A DNA stretch of 64,000 bases. Origin: Pipra filicauda. Its lineage: Eukaryota; Chordata; Aves; Passeriformes; Pipridae. The stretch lies in assembly GCF_003945595.2 (NCBI RefSeq), contig NW_024104330.1, positions 1,542,366 to 1,606,365 of the forward strand, given 5' to 3'. Positions 12,963 to 23,000 of the stretch are shown in pieces. The first letter of the stretch is position 1. Each line of letters begins with the position of its first letter. Made by a program: the position numbers and the translations under genes. The notes under the pieces were generated by a model. It had not been told where the DNA came from. It made no database searches and saw nothing but the letters and a program-made list of their open reading frames with translations.

Positions 12963-12995
12963 TTTTTTTTCTTTTTTTTCTTTTTTTTTTTTTTT
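12963..12995 (+). repeat. T-rich tract (A-rich in the MARCHF4 transcript)
   Basis: T8-C-T8-C-T15: 33 bases with only two C interruptions. In the minus-strand transcript this is an internal A-rich tract followed by AAC repeats, likely to prime oligo-dT. Confidence 0.9.
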
Positions 12996-13112
12996 AAACA
13001 GGCTGGAAAACATTAACCTCTTTAGCATGAGTGTGCAGCTCTCCCTCCACCTGCTTTTTTCCTCAGCTGGCCAGGTGCCGCCTCTTATATCTTGTGCAGT
13101 TACTGAAAAATT

Positions 13113-13167
13113 AAAAGGAGAGGAGGAAAAAAAAGAGAAAAAAGAAAAGGAAAGAGAAAGAAAAAGG
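13113..13167 (+). repeat. Purine tract (U/C-rich in the MARCHF4 transcript)
   Basis: An uninterrupted 55-base run of A and G, mostly GAAA-like units, starting 74 bases downstream of the MARCHF4 stop codon in transcript direction. Confidence 0.85.
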
Positions 13168-13240
13168 CACACCATGCTCCTCTGCTTTATGAGTTCTTTG
13201 TCTCCTCCGCTTCATGTTAAGGCCTCCTGAATTCCTCGGC

Positions 13241-13602
13241 TCAGACCGTCGTGACCCTCATGACGAGCTCTCTGTTACTACTAGACTGACTCCTCTGTTC
13301 GTGAGGCCTCAGGTGGCTGAGTATATGCAGGATGGTATAAGCACAGTGGTGGTCAGAGAGGGTGCCTGTGGCATGGCCGGCAGCCCGTGCCCCGCTGTCG
13401 GCTGGAGCGGAGTTAGTGGCTGTACCACCAGTGGAGGACGAGTGGGTGGTTTGGGAGGAGGGGCGCTGATTTGTCCTGGTCCCTGTTTTTTGCTCCTCCA
13501 TGTCCTTTGTTTTGTCATAGTTCAGCACTTTCCACTGCTGATTGACCGCCTGCCACCGTTTAAAAATCCGGTAAACCGAGGGCCCTTCGTGTATTATTAG
13601 AC
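13241..13602 (-). CDS. MARCHF4: MARCHF4 exon 4, C-terminal coding part with stop
   Basis: The coding part is 362 nt: two bases completing the split Gly codon, 119 codons and a TGA stop at 13243-13241. It opens with LIIHEGPSVYRIFKRWQAV, finishing the second membrane segment and the conserved juxtamembrane stretch. NYDKTKDMEEQK follows, then a low-complexity Ser/Thr/Pro/Ala tail of about 40 residues, then a conserved block (CAYTILHILSHLRPHEQRS). The end is ELVMRVTTV, a class I PDZ ligand (T-x-V), known in this family to bind PDZ scaffolds and affect trafficking. The tail is what best separates MARCHF4 from MARCHF9 and MARCHF11. The acceptor is CCCTCCAG (AG at 13604-13603). With exons 2 and 3 the window encodes 236 residues; human MARCHF4 is about 410, so roughly 170 are missing and belong to exon 1. 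No stop or frameshift interrupts it. Confidence 0.93.
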
Positions 13603-16600
13603 CTGGAGGGAAGTGGGAAAGAAATAAACATAAAACAGAAACAAAACTTTAGAAAGAACCACAAACCTACCCCAGCATTCCCCAGCTAGCTGGTTAATCT
13701 CAGCTCTCCCTCAGCCAGTGTTTACTCCATATAAATCCTGTATTTTAATTACCGACAGTCAGAACACTGGTTCTCCTCCTCTCCTGGATCCCTTTTCCCC
13801 CTGAATTAAAAGGATTACAGTTTTATCTCAGCCATCTATAAAAGGATCGTAAATGCAGCACAGTGAGTTATGCTCTTACAGCAACAGAGTATCTGTTTAC
13901 CAATAAATGCCTGAGGTTCCTCAGTCGCTGGACTAATTTTTCATGATGCATAGGCATGATTCACTGAGCTAACGGGGTGTGTTTGGAGGGGGTGTAACTG
14001 GATCTGATGTTCCAGTGACAGCTGCTGCTCCAGCACCATGTGTGTGCACAGCCCGTGTCTCTCCCCACACACACAGCAGCAGAGCAGACACACATGTGCA
14101 GGCCAGAGGCAGCAATCAAGCCAAAAAAAAGGGTCTGTCTATTCCCGTAAGTGGTTTGTTATCCAAGGCAAAGTTTTGCTCATTTGCAGAGCAGGTACCT
14201 CACTGGACGTCATTGCTTCGTCTCAAGGGGGAACTCAGCACGCTTGACAGAAAGGGCAGATGAGCTCACACAGTGTGTGCTCACAGTGTGTGCACTGAGT
14301 GTGTCCTGCTGCCCACCTGCATTCACCAGAGCTGATGTCTGGGGGTGGCACTGGGCTGCATGACACCTGACTTCTAATGGTCTCCACATTCAAAAAAGAA
14401 TGAGCAGCTCAGGCCCTTCCACCCAGCGGTTATCTCATCTCCCAGCTGTCTCCATCATCCTCCACAACCTTTCCAGATGAATAAGGACTTAAATAATTGT
14501 AGTTGTTTAGATGATGACAGTACTTGAGTATTAAGTTCTGTTATTATTAAGTTGCCAGGCTCTGGCTAGACCCTTAGGAAGCACTAGGTCCAGCAGTGGC
14601 TGCAACACAGAGGTGTTCTTCTCCACTCGGGCTGGAGGAAGCTGCAACATCTCATGTAGATTAGCTGGCACGCTGTAATTTATCCCACAGGCTTTGCTAG
14701 ACAATGGGATTTATGCGGAATGAGGGGGGTCTGAGTCTCCTTGTTTTGCAGCCATCTGTCTCTTAGGAAAGTGCCTTTTTACTCCATGCAGCTAAAGCCA
14801 GACCAGCAGGCAGGACTGGGTGAGTTAGCACATGGACAGCTTCATTGTTCTTAATGACTATGGCTTCACCATTCTCAATCAGGATCAAGATTATCGAAAA
14901 CATTTCTAGGAAGAATAGCTCTCTTACCTGCCTGTTGCAAGTGTAAAAGTACAAGAACAAAAGACCCACAAGAAATAAGAATCAAAATCATGCCTAAACA
15001 AAGGGGCTGACTTGACCAACAATGTGTGGAGAGATGATAGTCACCACAGAATAAAGTGGTTTATGGCTATTCCCAATGAATCAAATGCTACAGCTTTAGC
15101 CACCACCTGTCTTTTCTGGATTGTTCTAGTTTTTGATGGCAGATAATACTGGAGTAAACCCGTGCTACATCAAAAAAACCCCAAATACCTGAAGGTCATC
15201 TTACCCTTAGGGCTGATCTCCCCATTACTCACTGATGGGATGCAGCCACCCCATTTCTCAGGGTCTGCATCTGATGTTAGAGAGTTTAAATCACTGCTTC
15301 AATACAGACTGAGTTTCTAGCCTGCCTGGTTTTAAGCATAACTAGGAGCCCTGCTGACTGGATCGTAGATTAGCTTCAGGGGGACTCTCACATTCATTGA
15401 AATGGGGTGCCAAGCCTGCTTCCTGGCTGTAGAAGTAATTACATTGGATAGTTTAAGTATGCAGATCTGACTGTTTTGGGACAGGGAATGGCATAGTATG
15501 AGAGAGCTCTACTCTCTGGTTCCCATAGACCGTTGAGATTACACAGCTGTAATCCTGCAGTGGTGCTGGCTTTTCATAACCAAACACTATGACATCATAA
15601 TAGAAAAACGTGGTTTTTCCCCCCTGCTTTGAAACATGGTTGAGAATTCTGACGTGGTCTGATCAAAGCATCAACAATAAAACGCAGGACTTAGGGAAAG
15701 CCTGCAGATCCAGCCAAGGAGATGGAGCTTTGAAGCAGGCCTGAAGTGGATCAGCCCACGACAAGGGACATTAGACATATATTTAAATGAGCTGTCTGAT
15801 CTGTAATGAATGAAATTTCACTCTGATCAATGAGAGAGCCAGTGTTTCTCAGAGGCCACCTTAAGCCTGGGATAAAAGAGTTGAAATCAAATGCTTTCTC
15901 TTTGGCTGTAGAACATTCTTCATAGAATCAAATCCATTCTACGAAGTATTAAACACTGAGCCAGGATTGTAAATCTATTCTTAATTACCTTATCACAAAT
16001 ATTTAATGCGCAGCCTGATTCAAGAGGGCTGTTTATAAAATTCTTGTTTGTTTGCCTTCTAATTATAAATGTTTATGATCTTATGCAATTAACTGTGTGA
16101 TGCTGATGGATGGGTTGCTGAGTCAACTGAGCACCTGCTTTCTTAGATAATTCTGGTTTCCAAATATTTATAAAAGTACAAAATAACTTGTTTTCGTCTG
16201 TATTTACTGGGCTCTAAATTACTTATCGATTTCCCAGTGTCAAGCTCAGGAAGCTGTGAAATTAAGAAGAAACCAAGTGGAGGGGTGGGCAGGGAGGCGG
16301 AAGTAACAGTGATTCATTTGCAAGAGTAAATGCCAAGAGTAAGCAAGAGTCTTCCCCTTTATATCAAGCTGCAGGATGCTTAATGCTCCCATTGAAACAA
16401 ATTTTGTCTGCCTTAGATAAATAAGGACTGGAATTTCTAGATTCAGCTCTGTGAATCCCCTAACAAAAAAACCCCTCCCTCAAAGATCATTCTTGTTGAC
16501 AGAGGTGAAACTTTCAAGTTTAAGGCCAGAGTTCAGTGGGAAATCCTTCAGGAAGAACTGTATTCAACTTGACGTGTCCAGCTAAAGCCAATTATTCCAT

Positions 16601-18529
16601 AAGTCAAATCCTCTGTGTGGGTGTGTAAGATTGCAGGTTGGTGTGAACTTCTCTGTGCAATTCTCTCTTTTCAACACATAGAGAGTTTAAGATGGATTCT
16701 GGTAGTGTCCTGGTCCTTTTACACTCCTTCCCAGTTTACCTCACCCTCTTCTGTTTCACAAAATCTGTTCTCAATTGATCCTCTGTGAAAATCATCCTCT
16801 TCAGAAGGAAAATCTCTGTAAATTTTACACGGAACTTGTTGGTCCAGACTGTTGCCTGTTTTATGAAATCCCTAGTTCGTGGTGCTGGTGAAATAAAACT
16901 CCCATGGAATGTGGACACTGATGATGTGCTGTTCTCATTCCCATTTTCTTGTGTAGAGACCTGGCTGGACCAGCATTGGACAAAATTCCTTGAGCTGAAA
17001 GTTGTAGAAAGCTGGAATTCCTTGGTTTAGAAGGGATTGGATCAGCATTGGATCAGCAGACTTGTGACAAAACTGATCAAGAGAAATGGCAGATGTAACA
17101 GGGACAACTGTGTTTATGTCTCTGGGTAAGGAAGGGGGAATCAGCTGGTGTACCATCAACTGTGAGGTTAAACGGGGGGTTGTGAACCTCCAATCTAAGG
17201 CAATTTTGGAGCAGCAGTTTCCCAGAAATGACAAGCAGTGACCTCCTAAACATGGTCAGACTCTGACACCAAGTTATCTTTTCAGCAGGACTTTCAGTCT
17301 CTAATTAAAACTTTCTTCTTATTCCAACACTTACCATGCACTTTCCTGAAAGAAATAGGTAAATTCTTGGGAAAGGAACTGTTTCACCTCTTCGCCCATA
17401 AAAAACCCACCAAAACAGGGCTTCTGCTGACAGTGGGTGGTACATCATCCCTGCACTGACACTCTTATTATCTACTGGAGGAAAAATCAGAGTCCATTCC
17501 AGCCAGTTGCCTTCTCAAAAAGGCCCTGTCTTGCCACCTGAGTTGTCACCTCTTGTTTCCACCTTCAGCAGCACTTTGCTCTTTTGTTTTCCTTTCCAAA
17601 TGCAGTTTCATCTCAGCCAGACAGCTGCCATGCTTTAGCCTGTTTCTGTTGCTTTCATTACTGGGTGTCAGGGGAAGATTATGGCAGCTGTGATCAAAGC
17701 TTAATGTTTGCATCCACAGCAGTGGTGACTCAGGCCAAGGTAAACCAAGCTTTCTGTGAGACAACACTTCTCGTTGCCAGCTTTTCTCTCTACTGACATC
17801 ATACACAAACACTTCCCTCCCTTTCTGCGAATTCTTTAATCTTTTGTGACAATCTCAAGTTTCTCCACTTTTGTTTCCAAAACTCCAGCAGCTCAGCCCT
17901 CACTTATCTCTTTGCCTTAATCTCATCCTATTTGCTCCATCCTTAGTCGCCTTTTATCTTGACCTAAGAGCAGGAAAGTGGCTCATGATAAACCAGGAAA
18001 AGAGAGCCAGAGGGATCTGTTGCAGGAAATACGGGCAGGGAAAGGGATACCTAGTATCTGGCATTCCCCAACATCGTGACCAGGTGAGTTCCAGCATGAC
18101 ATGTTCTTTAAACAACCTAGCATACAATCCTCCTGTGGGTGATAATCAAGGCTATAGAGCTGTGCTCTTCAGGAAACGGGGAAGAGGGTGAACCAAGGAG
18201 TGGGGAGAGATAGTTTCATAATTGAAAATAATGTCATGGCACCAATGGGACTCTCACTTGGGCTGATTTGGGAGGAGAGGTGTGAACCTCAGAGCTGGCC
18301 AGGTTGGGAATGAGGTAATGTCCTTCTTCTCCTCATTCCTGTTCATCACCTCCAGAACCTCTTCATTTCATCCCCCTTTTTTCTTCATGTGAACTCCCCA
18401 GGAGGGTGCAGTCCCTAGACCACAGAGGTGCAGAATCTACACTGTACACACCACCTGCCTTTTGATTCCCTGATGAAATAAATTGATATGTCACAGAATT
18501 CCTGTCTTCAGCAATGTGACTGCCTGGTC

Positions 18530-20050
18530 CAGCTTGTGTTTGCACTTCTCTTTATTCGATTACATCTTGTTGGTTCCTCCAATTTGCCAGAATCATTTAA
18601 AATTTCAAATGCTGATCTGATCCTCCAAAGTGCTTGCAGCCTTTCCAATCTTGGTGTCATATGTGAATTTTATAACAACACTTCCTATTTAATTATCTAA
18701 GTCATTAATAAAAATATTGAAGAGAGCAGAGTACAAAACAGTCTCTACTTGAAATGGGTTCCCAGTTTACAGTACACCACTGACAGCTACTGAAAAAGCA
18801 GTTTTTCCACTGGCTGTATACCTGCACTATAATTATGTAATCTAGAGCACATTTCTCTTGTTTATTTAGGAGAATCTAAAGGCAAGGAATCAAGAGCATT
18901 GCCCAAATCACAGCATAACAACCTAACTGCTTTCTCTTTAGCCACTAGTACAATGATCCTTCCAAATCACAAATGGTTATACCCTCATGCTCATCAGTTG
19001 GTTAGCTAAAAAAATATTCCACTATCTTTCTGTGAATCAGTTAAGCTGATTTGCCCTTCATTTCCTTCATCCTCAGTTCCTACTTTCTTTAATGATAGAG
19101 GTTATATTTAAAGATAGGTACTCTGCTTGCATTTCCCCAGCTGCCTGGCACCTCCTGCATCCTCCCCAAGTTCCTGATGATGAAATGCTCATGGGTCAGA
19201 GACTGTTCCTGCAGCTTCCTCTGAAGTTCATTAGGACACGCTGACAATGACAGAGCTAACTCATTTGAGGCTGTTCTCTTCTGATTCTGCCCTGGGCTTC
19301 CTTCTCCGCATTAAAATTATTTTAGCTAAGTTTTCAGGACTGAAACAAAGGCAACATTTAACTCGTTGGCCCTCTGTGTATCAAATATTACTTGAGCTCT
19401 TAGACTTGCCTTGTTCGTCTTCTTTACATATGCTTATGGACTCATTTCTTTTTGCCTTTTGTATTCCTGGATGGTCATCTTGGGGTTCAACCCTGATAGC
19501 TGCCCATGCCTGTGTGATTTCTAGAGACTTTTCATTAGTTGAAGGTTATTCTTTCTACCTTTTGTGTGATTGCAGCTTCTGATTTTGGGTCCTCAAAGAG
19601 TTCCTGATTTAGCTTCAGTGCTCTCTTCCCACGCTTCTGAGCTTCCCCCTGCACAGGCACAGTTTGCTGTTGTGCCTTCAGTATCATCCTTTTGGCAGCT
19701 GTGAGCTGTTCACAGCTCTTTTATCCTTCAAGTTCTCTTCCCAAGAGACGCTCCCTGCTCTGGTCCCCTGAGGCTGCTGCCACTGTTTTTCTGGAGTCCA
19801 TTATCCTCACATCTTACTTTTCTTCAGCTCAGGAATGCTTTCATCAAACAGTCACTTTCCATACAAACTACTGCTACATTCAGATTTTCAGGGATTTTTT
19901 GCTTTCTGGTGAAATCGAAGAGGAAGTATAGACTCCTTCATAACTGCCATCTCCACTTTCCAAAACATAAATTTTGTCCCCAGAATGTTTCAAGAGCTTA
20001 GTGGACAGTCTACCCTGCATATAGGAGTAGTTCATAGCGAATGACTTAGA
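18530..20050 (-). mobile_element. Ancient CR1/L3-type LINE remnant (RT and endonuclease region)
   Basis: Several blocks on the plus strand resemble the complement of old amniote CR1/L3-type LINE ORF2. They are CTTGGTGTCATATGTGAATT...AAGTCATTAATAAAAATATTG (about 18650-18720), AAAGATAGGTACTCTGCTTGC...CCTGGCACCTCC (about 19110-19155), TTTGCTGTTGTGCCTTCAGT (19661-19680), GGAGTCCATTATCCTCACATC (about 19793-19813) and CCAGAATGTTTCAAGAGCTTAGTGGACAGTCT (about 19980-20011). Their order, reverse transcriptase at low and endonuclease at high coordinates, fits a minus-strand element. Frames are broken throughout and divergence is high. The match is from memory of repeat consensus sequences, so edges and subfamily are approximate. 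Confidence 0.7.
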
Positions 20051-23000
20051 ACCTCTGGTGCTGTCTTTTAGACATTTCTGGCAGTTGCAAGACGCTTGAC
20101 CAGTGGTCACAAGACATCTAGCAAAGATTTGCTCTGAATAACACTTGAACTGTACTAGAGGGTGAGCAAACTTAGCAACTGCCAGCATTGAATGAGAGAC
20201 AGTATAAACTGAAAATGTATTCATAATGATCAGAGCTAAAATGAATGCTTAACATATGGAAAAATAATTAGCTGATTATAATCAGGCATCTTCTTATCAA
20301 TCATTTTCAATGCACATTTTTTTAGTATCTTAAGAACTGATTATGTATGAATCTGGACTGTATTTTGTCTTGGCAGAACTGGGATGTCTGCATGGCTGGA
20401 CTCTGTTAGAGTGCTGTTGATCACTGGATGGCATGTGCCATTATGGAATCCATGGGTCTGGGGAAGATAAAACACACCTTTTGCTCTCTGAGTGCCTTCA
20501 CCGTAACAAGATTTCACTGTCACAGGGCTTTTGCAGCATGTGTGTGCCATGCTTGGATCTCCTAAGGCCACAGGGGCCACAACTCCATTGGGTCACTACA
20601 GCACAAACAGGCCGGTCCACAACCTTCAATTGATGACTAACCAGAAAACCTTGTGTTTATTACAGCTTATCTCCTCTTGTTCAAGGGCAGCTGTTCCTCA
20701 AAGCTTCCTCAGCCCCTGGTGGGCCAGGACCCCCCAGAAATGCAGAAAGAGCCCTTCTCCCTCCCTGCTTCCTCCGCTCCATCTGGCAGAGCCATGGGAG
20801 CAGCAGGTCCCATCTGGGCGGGTGATTACGCTGTGTCCCTGCAGCTCTCTGCAGCCATTAACACCCACCCCCAGACTCAGCAGGAGTCCTGCTTGGTGGG
20901 AGATGGATCCAGCATGCCGGCATCTCAGAGAATCCCCACAGTTGCTGCTCCACCAGGCGAGTGATCATGGAGCAGAGCGTGGGGGGCTGGGGAGAGGAGG
21001 CAGCTCCTTTAGTACTGCTGGCAGTGCTTGGTGTGGCAGCTGGCAGCATCTCTCCCCCAGGCAGCACGGTGATTTTGCAGGATGCTGCTGAGCTATGTGG
21101 CAAGGAACAATTGCCAGGTCGTGATGCTGCAGCACGTCATGAGTTCATGTAACACAAGTATGCAGCAGTGATTCCTGTGTGCACAGAATGCTATGGGCTC
21201 CTCTTGGAAGCAGGACCAGTTCATCCCACAGACATGGCATTTGTAGCTGTGGGAGGACGAAGGCTTTATCCAGCAGGATGAATTGAGCTGACAGGTAGGA
21301 CTGCCTGTCATGGGGCTTGTGGAGCTTGTGGGAGCTGGGGACAGCATGTTGTAGAAGCATTTGGGGAGCTTTTATGGCTGCAAGGTAGATGCATCTTCTC
21401 TGCGAGCTGCTGCCTCCATCCCAGGGCAAACATCCTCAGCCATGTCCCCTGCCGACTCATGTACTCCTCTGCAACACACTGACTGGGCCCTGTAGGGCTG
21501 AGCTGGTAAGACCCAAAATGAGGAAAGTCTGGCAAAATTAAGGATCTGACAGGAGATGTCCAGTGGACAGGAAATTACTTTTCATTCAGCACTCCCACAT
21601 GGTTTGTTTGCAATGGGACATTAGCACTGCCTGTCTGCAGGATGCTGTCTGTGACAGAGGAGCTGAGGTGACCCCAGCAGCTGCACACAGCAACACCCTT
21701 GCTCTAGAGATGCCACAATACTTCCAGCTGTAAGCACATGAAATATCAACCACCACTAATTTCTCCTGCGCTGCCCAGACTAGTACTTTTACTCCTTGCC
21801 TCAAAACTGCGACAAAAACCACTAAAAAACCAAAAGAAGAAATAACAGTGAAAATACATAAAATGAAACCCTAAGAAATCCTTGCTCGGGCAACAGATAA
21901 AACGTAAACTGAAGTACTCCCGTAAACCCAGCTGGCTGTGGACAGCTACAGCAAAATGGATGTTGTGCCCTTAAGGGCTCTTGTACTCCCATGGTATTTA
22001 ATTCACAGTGCATGATAAAGCAGAGGATTAAAGGGCAGTCTCTAGTTATGCAGGGAGCAATAAATGAGATTCTTCTTGGAAAAAGCAAATAAATAAATAG
22101 AGATCGGAGCTCCACCAGCAGAAGCCTTGCTTCTGAATCATGCCTTTCCAGCAGCATTCCCCACTTGTGAGTCTACCTGTAACTGTGCCAGGAAAGGAGG
22201 GACAGGGCTTGGAGGCAGTACTAACACACCCTCTTGCTCTCTTAAATTTCCCCCTCCTTATTTTGTAGCTAGGATTGTATAGATCCTCTTGGAGCCTTTT
22301 TTCATCAAATTTGAAACGGAGATCACAGCAACACCCCACATCTTGAAAAGGCTTTGTGTACAACAGGTGAAAGACGCTCATTGTGTGCATGACAGATACT
22401 CCAAGGTCTTTAAAAGAAGGGAGTAAATAATCATTTCAAGCTAGATTGAACAGAGCACTGGCTAAATGCACACCCTCATCTCTGGGTGATTTTATGGGTC
22501 TTTTCTACCTTTAGGTTTCCAGATATAAGTCTATGGAGTTGAATACTCATGGCGAAAAGGGAAAAAGCATGTGGCTTCCATTTCACAGTGCTTATACGAA
22601 GATAGTCATTGCTTCAGGTCTGCATTCTGAACCTTGCTATACCATAGCTAATGTTACTTTGACCAAAACACTGCCTGTGCAGTCATGCTGGATCCTCAGC
22701 CATTCCCATGACACTTCTTTAAAGGCAAAGCTGGACAACAGCCCTGTTCTGTGTAGGGTTTGGGAATCTGTCTTCACGCTTGCTTGGAGTGAGATCTGAA
22801 AAAGTCACACTGTTCCCCAGAATGGAATAATACACATGTATTTTCAGACAGGTGAAAATGTTTCATTTGGACTTGAATTTTTTTAAAATGTTGTATTCCA
22901 AAATCTGACACTGAATTTAAAATACTCAGCATGAGCAGTCGTCTCTAAATGCTAAATCAAAATGCTTTATTCAATAATGATCAAAACATGACATTTGCTT

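Larger units (their letters stand above)
11800..13240 (-). other. MARCHF4: Probable MARCHF4 3' UTR
   Basis: Non-coding part of the last exon, from the TGA stop down to the first AATAAA in this direction. In transcript order it contains a U/C-rich tract (13167-13113), an A-rich tract of about 33 nt (12995-12963), an AC-rich simple repeat (about 12825-12774), overlapping AUUUA pentamers (UAUUUAUUUA near 12609-12600) and a 148-codon open frame (12646-12200) that I take as chance. The length, about 1.44 kb, assumes use of the 11823-11818 signal; longer or shorter forms are possible, and the A-rich tract could give false 3' ends in oligo-dT libraries. Confidence 0.6.

Noticed and set aside
15915..15960. 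CATAGAATCAAATCCATTCTACGAAG considered as another CR1 3' end
   Set aside because: Only a few bases match the CR1 terminus and the flanking sequence does not follow the consensus.
19247..20224. Open frames of 111 and 114 codons
   Set aside because: They lie inside the decayed LINE, and the plus-strand frame is antisense to the element's coding direction.
20531..21091. 186-codon plus-strand open frame in intron 3
   Set aside because: Low-complexity Pro/Ser/Gln-rich translation, several overlapping open frames on both strands, and no family resemblance.
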